Below are positions 1 to 8,251 of a stretch of 64,000 nt of DNA, piece after piece. The position numbers were made by a program, and so were the translations under genes. Position 1 is the stretch's first letter. The number at the start of each line of letters is the position of its first letter. The notes beneath the pieces were generated by a model. It saw only the letters and a program-made list of their open reading frames with translations. It was not told where the DNA came from and did no database searches. The DNA lies in NCBI RefSeq assembly GCF_026239655.1, contig NZ_JAPIVO010000005.1:372001-436000 (forward strand), given 5' to 3'. Origin of the DNA: Pedobacter sp. MR2016-24. Its GTDB lineage: Bacteria; Bacteroidota; Bacteroidia; Sphingobacteriales; Sphingobacteriaceae.

Positions 1-1190
1 GTAGCTTTGATGGCAAAACCAAGGGTATCGCGACTATGGTTACGTAGTATTCCTCCTACCCCGATAACCAGATTACTTGCTGCATAACCCATTTCTTTCA
101 GACGTTCCAGTGTACGGATGTATCTTTCGATATACATTCCATCACCATAAATCAGTCCTACTTTAGGGTTAAGTATTTTATACCCTTTACTGTTCAGACT
201 TGAGCCAAATTTCTCATCCAGCAAACGGATAGCCCCTTTCCACTCATTACTTCCCTCTGCTGCTTCCGGGTTTCCGCAGATGATATATTCCGGATTACCA
301 CTATCCGGTCTGAAAACAACTTTACCATCCCTGGCAAGAATAACTTCCTTTAACGTTTCAGCAAAATCGGTCAAGACAGTATATACATCAAAAGTATCAG
401 ATACGATAGACACAATTCCTGTAGGATATAATTCCAGCATATGGCGGAATGCACCGATCTCATCTTCCCTGCCGAAAGAGCACATTACACTGTGTTCACT
501 TGCCGGAACAGAAAGTAAAATAGGCGCACCATTTACATCTGCATTATAAAAATCTACTGCACAAGGTAGTGCAGGTACATTATCACTGCCCAGAAAAGAT
601 AATAAATGCGCTACACCACTGATGGCTGCACCTTCTTCAGAAGCATCCCCACGGTAGCCAAAGTCATGCACCTGGAAATCTTTTGCAGGATCCATTGTCT
701 CATCATCCGTCTGGTTGAAGTATTTGGTTACGATTTTACGGTATTGGTGACTGCAGGTAGCCACGGTAATCGTATACCACAGTTTTAACAGCAGACTTTC
801 CATAAATCCCACTACCCAGTAAAAATCAGGATGTGTATTGGTGATGGTCATCAGTACGTTTCTTACCGGCATAATTGTACCTTCTTCCACTGCTTTGATT
901 TCTATAGGCAGATAACCCAGCTGGCAGAGTGCCCGCATTTTAGTTTCTACTTCTTCAGAATTACTACCCAGAATCATTTTGCGGTAAGTCAGAAATTCTT
1001 CGCCCATTTCTGGTGTAATCGGTGCCGAAAGATATCTTTTGATATAATATTGCAGGCCGAAAAACACAGTTTCATCAAAGTTTTTATCACTGCGCGCAGT
1101 CAGGTAAGAATAAACTTTATTACATCCTGGAGCATATTGCTCCATATGTCCCATTTTATAGACGTCGGTTTGTAAAAGGATATTGTTCAT
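1..1190 (-). CDS. nadV: Nicotinamide phosphoribosyltransferase (3' end beyond window)
   Basis: Converts nicotinamide and PRPP to nicotinamide mononucleotide, the committed step of NAD salvage in the cytoplasm. The reading frame starts at the ATG complementary to 1188-1190 (MNNILLQTDVYKMGHMEQY) and stays open to the window edge, giving 396 codons. The family is usually about 460-490 residues, so the C-terminus is missing. NAMPT/NadV-type signatures visible in order are YKMGH near the N-terminus, QVHDFGYRG and SVPASEHSVM in the middle, and VVFRPDSGNPEYI and IYGDGMYIERY towards the end. It lies 27 bp downstream of prs, which makes its co-substrate PRPP, so the two are surely one operon. The NrtR-like regulator upstream of prs supports control by NAD status. 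The family call is firm; only the C-terminus is unseen. Confidence 0.93.
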   Translation of the reverse strand, partial: MNNILLQTDVYKMGHMEQYAPGCNKVYSYLTARSDKNFDETVFFGLQYYIKRYLSAPITPEMGEEFLTYRKMILGSNSEEVETKMRALCQLGYLPIEIKAVEEGTIMPVRNVLMTITNTHPDFYWVVGFMESLLLKLWYTITVATCSHQYRKIVTKYFNQTDDETMDPAKDFQVHDFGYRGDASEEGAAISGVAHLLSFLGSDNVPALPCAVDFYNADVNGAPILLSVPASEHSVMCSFGREDEIGAFRHMLELYPTGIVSIVSDTFDVYTVLTDFAETLKEVILARDGKVVFRPDSGNPEYIICGNPEAAEGSNEWKGAIRLLDEKFGSSLNSKGYKILNPKVGLIYGDGMYIERYIRTLERLKEMGYAASNLVIGVGGILRNHSRDTLGFAIKA

Positions 1191-1217
1191 GGTTTTAGAT
1201 TTTAAAGATGAATGAGA

Positions 1218-2057
1218 TTATAATTGAATCAGATCGGACAGCGAAATTCTGCTGATGAGTGCTGACTGTGTGTCTTTTATCGAGTCGGTCGTGTAGATAT
1301 GATCAATCCAGTCGACCAGTTCCGTTTCTCCATGAGACATTATGCCGTGTGAAACAATGAGGCTTACTTTACCAGCATTGCGCTTTTTCAGTTCTTTAGC
1401 CACGCCTACAAAAGTTGCTCCCCCATCACAGATATCATCAATGATGAAACAGTCTTTGCCCTGCAGATCGTCCTGATCTACGGTGATCTGTTTGATCCTG
1501 CCGTTGCTGACGTCCCTTACTTTATTACACAAAACAATATCATCAGTATAAGTTAGCGCCTCCGCCAGTTTATATATTTTTTTCAGCGCACCGGCATCGG
1601 GAGAAACCAGCAGATAATCTGTACGGTCCTTCAATACTTCTTTGACCAAACTGTAATTGCTGATGAGCTCGCAGTTTTCCAAAAGTGCTAGTGATACTTC
1701 CGAGTGTACATCATATACATACACTTTTTCAAAACCGCAGCTATTGATCAGGTTGCACATTACCTTGATGGACAAAGGTTCGCCGGCAACCATCACCCTG
1801 TCCTGTCGTGCATAAGGCAGATAAGGAATAAAAACGCTGATGTTTTTGGTGCCGCTGCGACGCAGGGCATCAACAGCCAATAATAACTTCATGATATCAT
1901 TTGAATCATTTAGTCGTGTAGAAATCAGCACATCATCTGCACTACCTTGTAGTTTAATGTGTACTTCGCCCCCACTAAATAAAAAGCTTTTGCTTTCTAT
2001 CTCTTCTATTGAAGATTGAAATGGGTTGAATCCGGTTGATAAATTTAAAACTCTCAT
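1218..2057 (-). CDS. prs: Ribose-phosphate pyrophosphokinase
   Basis: Makes PRPP from ribose 5-phosphate and ATP. The protein has 279 residues, somewhat shorter than the usual housekeeping Prs of about 310. Recognisable elements are the flexible-loop motif PYLPYARQDR near residue 80, the metal-binding stretch VYDVHSEVS (DLH variant) and the C-terminal PRPP-binding loop FIIDDICDGGATF near residue 205. The ATG at 2055-2057 gives a compact start without an N-terminal extension. Its position directly upstream of nadV, together with its shortness, suggests a dedicated PRPP supply for nicotinamide salvage rather than the main cellular Prs. Two NrtR-like palindromes lie immediately upstream. The family is secure; the dedicated role is inferred from context. 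Confidence 0.92.
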   Translation of the reverse strand: MRVLNLSTGFNPFQSSIEEIESKSFLFSGGEVHIKLQGSADDVLISTRLNDSNDIMKLLLAVDALRRSGTKNISVFIPYLPYARQDRVMVAGEPLSIKVMCNLINSCGFEKVYVYDVHSEVSLALLENCELISNYSLVKEVLKDRTDYLLVSPDAGALKKIYKLAEALTYTDDIVLCNKVRDVSNGRIKQITVDQDDLQGKDCFIIDDICDGGATFVGVAKELKKRNAGKVSLIVSHGIMSHGETELVDWIDHIYTTDSIKDTQSALISRISLSDLIQL

Positions 2058-2061
2058 ATCT

Positions 2062-2084
2062 ATTTGCGTTACTATGACACAAAT
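2062..2084. promoter_or_regulatory. NrtR-like operator O1 upstream of prs
   Basis: Inverted repeat ATTTGCGT-7 bp-ACACAAAT with one mismatched pair, 5 bp from the prs start codon. It has the same half-site sequence and the same 7-bp spacer as the perfect palindrome at 2110-2142, and the two centres are 53 bp apart, close to five helical turns. It overlaps the proposed -7 element of the prs promoter. Assignment to the adjacent NrtR is an inference from position and symmetry. Confidence 0.6.
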
Positions 2085-2111
2085 TAAAGTCTTTATTCTT
2101 TCTTATCCAAA
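2080..2111 (-). promoter_or_regulatory. Candidate promoter of prs-nadV
   Basis: Read on the minus strand there is a TTTG box (2111-2108), a 20-bp spacer and TTAATTTG (2087-2080). This is one mismatch from the Bacteroidetes -7 consensus TAnnTTTG. The -7 box lies inside or beside operator O1 and the -33 box abuts operator O2, which would let a repressor cover both. Confidence 0.45.
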
Positions 2112-2142
2112 TTAATTTGTGTTTATTTTACACAAATTAATT
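2110..2142. promoter_or_regulatory. NrtR-like operator O2, perfect palindrome
   Basis: A 13-bp arm AATTAATTTGTGT is followed by the 7-bp spacer TTATTTT and its exact complement ACACAAATTAATT. It lies between the end of the Nudix regulator gene and prs. A perfect 13-bp arm is very unlikely by chance. Position, symmetry and the second copy at 2062-2084 point to a transcription factor site, most simply the neighbouring NrtR. Confidence 0.72.
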
Positions 2143-2165
2143 CACTGGACACCTATCATTCTCTT

Positions 2166-2873
2166 TTACAGGAGTTTATTAAGATCGAAACCATTCACTT
2201 TAAGCTGTTTATATTTTTCACTATCGAAGGAATACAATTTCCCCGGGCGACCAGCAGTTAAAACCGGCGCCTTTTCCTCTAGTTCAATAATTAGGCCTAA
2301 AGACATAATTTTTCGTTTAAAGTTTCGGCGATCAATTTCACGCCCCAATAATTTCATATACAACTGCTCCAGATCAGAGAAAAGAAACTTGCGGTCCAGC
2401 AGTTCAAAACCTACCGGTTCATAAATAATTTTTGCTCTTAAACGGGCAATTGCTTTTTCGACAATCTCTTTATGGTCAAATGCGAGCGCTGGCAGTTCAT
2501 AGATATTGAACCATTCTGCTGCTGCAGCATCCGTGGAGGCAAGCAGGCTATAGTCGGAAGATTTAACCATTCCAAAATAAGAGACAGAAATTACCCTCGT
2601 TCTCGGATCCCTGAATGGCTTTCCAAAAGTAAACAACTGCTCCAGGTAATTGATAGAGACACCGGCTTCTTCCTTGAGCTCACGTTCCACCGCTTCTTCC
2701 AGCGTTTCCTCATTTAAAACAAATCCACCCGGTAATGCCCACTCATTGATAAAGGGTGCGATCTTTCGTTTAATCAGCAGGACTGATATCCCATTCTCCT
2801 GGGTATATCCAAAAACAATAGCGTCAACTGTAACTTTTATATCCTGTTGAGGTGTAGTATTTTTTTTTGTCAT
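2166..2873 (-). CDS. nrtR: NrtR-type Nudix transcriptional regulator
   Basis: Likely repressor of NAD metabolism genes: an N-terminal Nudix domain that senses ADP-ribose or a related nucleotide, followed by a winged helix that binds DNA. The protein has 235 residues. The Nudix box around residues 50-72 is complete, with the G-x5-E-x7-REL-x-EE-x-G-V pattern and all metal-binding glutamates, so hydrolase activity may be retained. The C-terminal half (about 160-235, with NFKRKIMSLGLI and APVLTAGRPGKLYSFD) fits the winged helix of the NrtR family. It lies upstream of prs-nadV in the same orientation, with two palindromic operators between. Some Bacteroidetes homologues of this architecture regulate sugar genes (AraR), but the NAD genes next door favour NrtR. 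Confidence 0.85.
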   Translation of the reverse strand: MTKKNTTPQQDIKVTVDAIVFGYTQENGISVLLIKRKIAPFINEWALPGGFVLNEETLEEAVERELKEEAGVSINYLEQLFTFGKPFRDPRTRVISVSYFGMVKSSDYSLLASTDAAAAEWFNIYELPALAFDHKEIVEKAIARLRAKIIYEPVGFELLDRKFLFSDLEQLYMKLLGREIDRRNFKRKIMSLGLIIELEEKAPVLTAGRPGKLYSFDSEKYKQLKVNGFDLNKLL

Positions 2874-3024
2874 GTTAAAAAAGATAGCTGATTACAAAGT
2901 AACGCTATTTTAATACATCTTGCAGCATTTTAAACGGATTCCACAGATCGCATTGCCTGTAAGCGAATGGGCATAATGGCTTCCTGGCAATTGCTGAATT
3001 AATTTAGCAATTTATCACAAGGCG

Positions 3025-3055
3025 TTTGATGTGCTGAAATATTCTATTATTTTTA
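3025..3055 (+). promoter_or_regulatory. Candidate Bacteroidetes-type promoter
   Basis: TTTG at 3025-3028, a 19-bp spacer and TATTTTTA at 3048-3055, one mismatch from TAnnTTTG. It ends 15 bp before the ATG of the histidine kinase at 3071, a spacing that suits a short leader. Confidence 0.4.
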
Positions 3056-3070
3056 CCGCCAAATAATTCT

Positions 3071-5047
3071 ATGCGCTTTCTTTCAGCATTACTTTTTTTC
3101 CTTTTATATCTATCAAACAGTCTTCGTGTATACAGTCAGACCATCACACCCGATTACCATAACATTGGCAAAAGTGTTACCTATTTTGTAGATAAAACTG
3201 CATCGCTGTCTTTAGATCAGGTAAAGGATTTGGAGCGTAAAGGAAAATTCCTGCCCGGAAAAAAGGAGATCCTCAATTTTGGCAATAGCAGCGCAGCCAT
3301 CTGGATCAAAATTGATCCGCATTATACCGGACAGGATCAGATTTACCTGATTGTTGATGCGCCTAACATAGAGCATGTCGAATGCCACCTTAGCGGGGAG
3401 GATGGAAATTCTAAAACCATAAAATCCGGCAGCTTATGTTATACCATGCCCGGTGTGGCTGTAGAAAACAACTTTGTTTTCAAGCTTCCTTTTAATGGAA
3501 ATAAGGGGGTTAAACCTGCTTTTCTGAAGTTACAGACAAACAATATTATGCTGGTGCCTCTGAAACTGGCTACAGCAGATGCCCTCCTGAAAGGCAAAGC
3601 ATTAAAAGACAGAATAGAATATATTTATGTCGGTGTTTTGATTGCCCTATTGTTATTTAATTTATTCCTCTATTTTAGTCTGAAAGACAAAACATATCTG
3701 TATTATACATTATATGTTTTGACGCTTTCACTCTACCTCATGGTGTATATCCGGGGTTACGGCTTTCTGTTCGGGGAAGATCTGAGGATAGTATTCAGTC
3801 GTTATCCGCATGTTTTTTTAAGTCTTTCTGTGGTGACTTCACTGATCTTCTGCAGGAAATTCCTGAATCTGGAACGGACAGTGCCGGGAATGCTTAAGTT
3901 TTATTACTTCCTGGGTATTTGTGGAATCGTATTATTTTTCACCAGTATATCCGGACAGAAAAGTCTTTCAGCTTCTATTGCACAGCTGCTTACGGTTACG
4001 GTATCGGTAGTGCTTTGGATTTCTGGTATTGTTGCCTACAGAAGGGGACACAAGCCGGCTAAATTTTATATTATAGCCTGGTTTTTTATCTGGGTAACGG
4101 TAGGTATTATGACTTTTAGTCTGGCAGGTGCATTGGAGGTGAAGGACTTCACAATGGAGCTGGTTCCCATAGGATCAACCCTGGAGTTACTACTGCTTTC
4201 ATTTGCATTGGGCGACCGTTACAAGATTATTATTGAGACGGAGCAGCGCGTGCGTGATGAAAACCTGGCTTTGGTTCAGAATCAGAAACAGCGACTGGAA
4301 GAATTGGTACAGAAAAGAACCACACTGCTGACCAGTACCATTGCCGAACTTGAATCATCAGATGCGGTTAAAAACAAGCTTTTTTCTATCATTGCGCATG
4401 ACCTGAGAAGTCCGCTCAACAGCCTGATCAGTATTTTGTCTCTGAATGATATGGATGCACTGACCATGGAAGATATTCAGCATATGCTGAAGGAGAATAA
4501 AAAGAATATAGAAACCATATATACTACCTTAAATAACCTGTTACACTGGGCGAAAAGTCAGATGAGCGGAATTACCAAAGACCCGACTGCTTTCGACCTG
4601 AAACAACTGATCGAGGAATTGGTACTGGTTTATGCTCCGCTGATGGAGAAAAAACATATCCACTTAGCCACCAGTATTGAGGGAAGCTATCCTGTTTTTG
4701 CAGATGAGAATCAAATCCGCCTGATCCTGCGTAACCTGATCGATAATGCCATCAAGTTTACGCCGCAGCATCAACAAGTAGAATTGAGATTGAGGCATGT
4801 AGTCACTGCCGTAGAAATCTGCATTTCCAATACAGTCGCAGATACAGAAAAAATCAATACGGATGAGATGATGAAGATCAATTCCATCCAGGCAACCTAT
4901 GGAACAGCGAATGAGAAAGGCGTTGGCTTGGGATTGCATTTGTGCAGGGAATATATCCGGAGCAATGGCGGAGGAGACTTACATATCAGCCTGAAAGAAA
5001 AGATCATTTCCTTCTCCTTTACTGTTCCCGGGCAGCAAATGACTTAG
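3071..5047 (+). CDS. 7TMR-DISM sensor histidine kinase
   Basis: Membrane sensor kinase of 658 residues. A signal peptide (about 1-23) leads into a periplasmic 7TMR-DISMED2-like ligand domain (about 30-165, with the typical AAIWIKIDPH stretch). A seven-helix membrane region (about 182-395) follows, then a short coiled coil (about 400-430), HisKA and HATPase_c. The phosphoacceptor is the histidine in SIIAHDLRSPLN near residue 442. The N-box LRNLIDNAIKF and the G2-type motif GVGLGLHLCREY are visible, though the G1 region is degenerate (no clear DxGxG). There is no receiver domain and no adjacent response regulator, so its partner is elsewhere. The ligand class is unknown; DISMED2 domains are thought to bind carbohydrates. 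It converges on the gene ending at 5054 with only 6 bp between them. Confidence 0.88.
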   Translation: MRFLSALLFFLLYLSNSLRVYSQTITPDYHNIGKSVTYFVDKTASLSLDQVKDLERKGKFLPGKKEILNFGNSSAAIWIKIDPHYTGQDQIYLIVDAPNIEHVECHLSGEDGNSKTIKSGSLCYTMPGVAVENNFVFKLPFNGNKGVKPAFLKLQTNNIMLVPLKLATADALLKGKALKDRIEYIYVGVLIALLLFNLFLYFSLKDKTYLYYTLYVLTLSLYLMVYIRGYGFLFGEDLRIVFSRYPHVFLSLSVVTSLIFCRKFLNLERTVPGMLKFYYFLGICGIVLFFTSISGQKSLSASIAQLLTVTVSVVLWISGIVAYRRGHKPAKFYIIAWFFIWVTVGIMTFSLAGALEVKDFTMELVPIGSTLELLLLSFALGDRYKIIIETEQRVRDENLALVQNQKQRLEELVQKRTTLLTSTIAELESSDAVKNKLFSIIAHDLRSPLNSLISILSLNDMDALTMEDIQHMLKENKKNIETIYTTLNNLLHWAKSQMSGITKDPTAFDLKQLIEELVLVYAPLMEKKHIHLATSIEGSYPVFADENQIRLILRNLIDNAIKFTPQHQQVELRLRHVVTAVEICISNTVADTEKINTDEMMKINSIQATYGTANEKGVGLGLHLCREYIRSNGGGDLHISLKEKIISFSFTVPGQQMT

Positions 5048-5053
5048 TGAATA

Positions 5054-6592
5054 TTACATGACCGTAATACCGGCTGTCCATCCTACCAGGTTTTTATTGA
5101 TATCAAGCCGTTGCGCCGCATTGCTGTTCATCGCGTCTTCCTGATAGAATTTAAGCGAAGGACCAAAAAATAAACCAGTTTTATTTGTCAGGGCTACATT
5201 GAGTAAAGTGCTGAACTTATAGAGATTACCATCATTTTTCCATTTCAGGGTATATAGTTGCTGGGTAGATGCGTCTGCAGATAATTTAAGCCGTTTACTG
5301 ATCGTAAAATCATGTCCCAAAGCAAAACCAAGGCTATAAAAGTTGAGTTCATCCAGATAACTGAATCCTGCTAAAAGGCGCGTATACAACTGCTTATTTC
5401 CTGTTTTATAAGAGATTGAAGTATTCGCCGTTTCATCGCTGTACAGCGCGATCTGATGGTAGCCGTTCCTGGATATACTCAATACATTAAACGCAAAACC
5501 CTCGAGAGTATCTGCTACGTTCAGTACGCCCACATGAAATCCTTTCATTACCCGGGCTTTATTGTATAGCCCGGCAACCTGCAGTCCTGCACTGGTGCCT
5601 TTAACCAGGTTAATCAGTCCCGCGACCTGTATTCCTTTAGTATCTTTGTATACTACATTTGTTAATCCAGCTGCCTGGATACCGGCCAAATTCCCCCCGT
5701 TTACATTGAACAAACCCGCAAGCTGCATAAATCTGACGTCAAGTTTATTGATATTGAAAAGACCAGCTACTTCAATGCCATTTACACCAGCGGTATACCC
5801 GCCCAGCATATTGAGAGATACCTTATTGATCACCTGACTGGTCATCATACCATGTGAACTCAAGCCGGGCGTTAAAGAAGTTTGAACCGGCACAGTGGAA
5901 ATAAAATTTCCGATATTCAAACTCTGCATTTTTTGCCGGGAAGAGATAAACCAGCGTCCCAATAAACTCTTTTCCACTTTTTTATAACTTGTATCAGCAC
6001 TGTAATAATAGTTTTTAGCGGTGGGGTATACAGTGACATCATTCAGCAGATTTACATCAATATCTTTATATAATTCTTTGCTCACTGTTAAGGTAAGCGG
6101 CCCCTTGTATTTTATTTTTAACCTGAAATAACCATTCTGATCAGTTAGTGTGGATAGTAAAATATGTTTTTCAAAAACCGAGGCACCGGCAAGTCGCATA
6201 CCGGTTTTTTCATCAACAACATGACCAGTAATTACAAAGGTCTGATCGGGTTCTGTACTGTTATCGGGAAAAACAGCCAGTCTGTAAGGCGCTCTCTTTA
6301 AAATAATGTATCCCGGTGTTTCCTTATAATCTACTTTCCCCTTAAAAATACCATCCAGTACTTCCCTGATCGTTTGATAACAGGATAGATCAATAACACT
6401 GTCAACCGGAACCCAGTTATTACTATAAGAAAAATAGAAGTTATTTTGCCTGCCTATGGTTGTCAGTACCTCAGCAATCTTTTTGCTTTTAAGGTTTAAA
6501 GCTATATTTCTATCAAGGTTATTTTGTCCCACAGCAAAACCGTATGTAAAAAATATACATACGGCTGCCAGCAGTAATGCTTTGTATTTCAT
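5054..6592 (-). CDS. STN-domain protein with LA_2272-like surface repeats
   Basis: An unusual 512-residue exported protein. A signal peptide (1-23, ending GFAVGQ) is followed by an STN domain (about 24-100), the periplasmic module that FecA-type receptors use to touch the anti-sigma factor. A carboxypeptidase-regulatory-like beta sandwich follows (about 118-185). A repeat region (about 260-370) has units resembling GxQxAGLxN, such as IQVAGLINL and LQVAGLYNK. The C-terminal 130 residues are rich in alternating strands, suggesting an outer-membrane barrel. There is no TonB plug or receptor barrel. The start is the ATG at 6590-6592; a TTG five codons earlier also opens the frame. It follows the FecR-like gene by 17 bp. 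Repeats and C-terminus match the protein at 8252. The role as signal transducer is inferred. Confidence 0.72.
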   Translation of the reverse strand: MKYKALLLAAVCIFFTYGFAVGQNNLDRNIALNLKSKKIAEVLTTIGRQNNFYFSYSNNWVPVDSVIDLSCYQTIREVLDGIFKGKVDYKETPGYIILKRAPYRLAVFPDNSTEPDQTFVITGHVVDEKTGMRLAGASVFEKHILLSTLTDQNGYFRLKIKYKGPLTLTVSKELYKDIDVNLLNDVTVYPTAKNYYYSADTSYKKVEKSLLGRWFISSRQKMQSLNIGNFISTVPVQTSLTPGLSSHGMMTSQVINKVSLNMLGGYTAGVNGIEVAGLFNINKLDVRFMQLAGLFNVNGGNLAGIQAAGLTNVVYKDTKGIQVAGLINLVKGTSAGLQVAGLYNKARVMKGFHVGVLNVADTLEGFAFNVLSISRNGYHQIALYSDETANTSISYKTGNKQLYTRLLAGFSYLDELNFYSLGFALGHDFTISKRLKLSADASTQQLYTLKWKNDGNLYKFSTLLNVALTNKTGLFFGPSLKFYQEDAMNSNAAQRLDINKNLVGWTAGITVM

Positions 6593-6609
6593 TTGATGTG
6601 AATACAAGT

Positions 6610-7584
6610 TTAGTTAATTATAATTTTATTCTTCTGCCTGTTTACCTTCAGATTAAAAGTCTGACAGATAGTATTGAGGTTATTTTCGAGCTGACCATAA
6701 TGCAGTGTAGTGCTTAACTGTAAGGCAGCCTTCTTTTTATCGGGGATAACAATATCCACTTTATAGATTTCATTTAATACTTCAGCAATGCGCCATAAAG
6801 GGGTGTTATTGGTTAAAATCTCATTGGTACGGTAATAGTTATAAAAAAGATCGGCACTAAAGCCTTTTTTATACAACCCTGATCGCGAATCGATACTTAG
6901 CTTTTCTTTAGGTGTCAGTTTGATGACAACCTTTTTTCTGGATACCTGCACAATGCCCGTTTCTACAATCACCTCAGTCAGGCTGGCTGCATTCCTGATA
7001 TTAAATGATGTACCTACTACACGCACCCTGATGTCTTTTACGTTGATGATAAATGGTTTATTTTTATCATGCGCAACTGTAAAAAATGCTTCCCCTTCTT
7101 GCAGGGTCACCAGCCTTTGGTCGCCATCAAATTTTTCAGGATAATACAATAGCGAATTTTTGTTCAGCGTAATCACAGAGCCGTCAGCTAAAGTAACAGC
7201 CCTGCTTTGATCAGTGGTCTGTATACTCAACATCGTCTCTTTTGCTGATTTCAGATAGTTAAAAAGAATGATTGAAACACTACATAAAGCAATCAGAACC
7301 GCAGCCATCTTCATCCAGTAGAAACCTCTCCGAGGCAATTGCACTATCTCCTGACGCTGTTCGTCACGCTTTTCTGTCAGTTTTTTAAATTCCGTCCATG
7401 ATTTACCGGCATCTAAACGGCTTTCTGTCTTCACTGAAAGACTGGTTTCCCATATCATTTTGAACTGAGCGAAATACTTGCTATTCCATTCACTGGCAGC
7501 GATCCACTCTTCTATTGTGCTGATTTCCACAGGAGATGCTTCTCCCAAAATATATTTAATTAATAACTCGTCCATATTATTCAT
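6610..7584 (-). CDS. FecR family anti-sigma factor
   Basis: Inner-membrane anti-sigma factor expected to hold the adjacent ECF sigma factor until signalled. It has 324 residues: a cytoplasmic N-terminal sigma-binding region (1-85, starting MNNMDELLIKYILGEAS), one membrane helix (about 90-112), a periplasmic FecR domain (about 120-215, with VTLADGSVITLNKNSLLYYP and VVGTSFNIRN) and a DUF4974-like C-terminus (about 255-324, with LWRIAEVLNEIYKVDI). Such a tail meets the STN domain of the transducer. It is sandwiched between the sigma factor (2 bp away) and the STN protein (17 bp), which identifies both partners. Confidence 0.93.
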   Translation of the reverse strand: MNNMDELLIKYILGEASPVEISTIEEWIAASEWNSKYFAQFKMIWETSLSVKTESRLDAGKSWTEFKKLTEKRDEQRQEIVQLPRRGFYWMKMAAVLIALCSVSIILFNYLKSAKETMLSIQTTDQSRAVTLADGSVITLNKNSLLYYPEKFDGDQRLVTLQEGEAFFTVAHDKNKPFIINVKDIRVRVVGTSFNIRNAASLTEVIVETGIVQVSRKKVVIKLTPKEKLSIDSRSGLYKKGFSADLFYNYYRTNEILTNNTPLWRIAEVLNEIYKVDIVIPDKKKAALQLSTTLHYGQLENNLNTICQTFNLKVNRQKNKIIIN

Positions 7585-7586
7585 GA

Positions 7587-8165
7587 TTAAAAGTTATTTG
7601 TTTTACTGATCAGCCATAGGATTAGCGGCAGGAAATCCACCAGTTTAATCCTTAATATTTTCAGCGCTTTTCCCATTTGAGCCTCCACTGTTTTAACAGA
7701 GATCTGAAGCCTGTCCGCGATCTCCTGATATTTTAATTCTTCAAACCTGCTGAGCTGAAATATAGTGCGGCATTTTTCCGGCAATTCATTCAGTGCATCA
7801 GCTAATTTTTCACGCAAATCCATTAATTCCATGTTTCCGCTTTCCTCTCCATTATTTCCCATCGTGTAAACCACATGTTGCTGGTGCTTATGTTTTACCT
7901 TTTCATGTCTCAGGTAATTGAGGCATTCATGATAAACAGCCCCATACAGGTAGGCCTGCAGGGAGCCGCTGAAGGATAGCCGCTCTTTTTTATCCCAGAG
8001 TTTTAAAAATACATTTTGTACCATTCCCTCTGCCCTGTCTTCATCTTTCAGGATGGCGATCGCATAGACATGCAGCGGCCTTAAAAAATGTTTATAAACA
8101 CTTTCAAACGTAGATTCGTCACCTGCAAGCAGTAAGGGTATCAGTTGTTCGTTATTCAGATCCAA
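7587..8165 (-). CDS. ECF RNA polymerase sigma factor
   Basis: An extracytoplasmic-function sigma factor of 192 residues. Region 2 covers about 22-90 (FLRPLHVYAIAILKDEDRAEGMVQ, here with a loss of the usual DAED run) and region 4 about 120-175 (LPEKCRTIFQLSRFEELKYQEIA, then LQISVKTVEAQMGKALKIL). The start is a TTG codon at 8163-8165: an in-frame stop lies five codons upstream and the next ATG would remove most of region 2, so TTG initiation is well supported. The C-terminal hydrophobic stretch FLPLILWLISK is common in Bacteroidetes FecI-like factors. It is immediately followed by fecR. Possible targets are the receptor and repeat protein upstream, which is not provable from sequence. Confidence 0.92.
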   Translation of the reverse strand: MDLNNEQLIPLLLAGDESTFESVYKHFLRPLHVYAIAILKDEDRAEGMVQNVFLKLWDKKERLSFSGSLQAYLYGAVYHECLNYLRHEKVKHKHQQHVVYTMGNNGEESGNMELMDLREKLADALNELPEKCRTIFQLSRFEELKYQEIADRLQISVKTVEAQMGKALKILRIKLVDFLPLILWLISKTNNF

Positions 8166-8251
8166 AGCTGTTATAATTTATGCTATATGATATAGAGCAA
8201 GCCTGATTATTGTTGCGAATATAGGCATCTCCTTTATAATTAAACCTTTGT

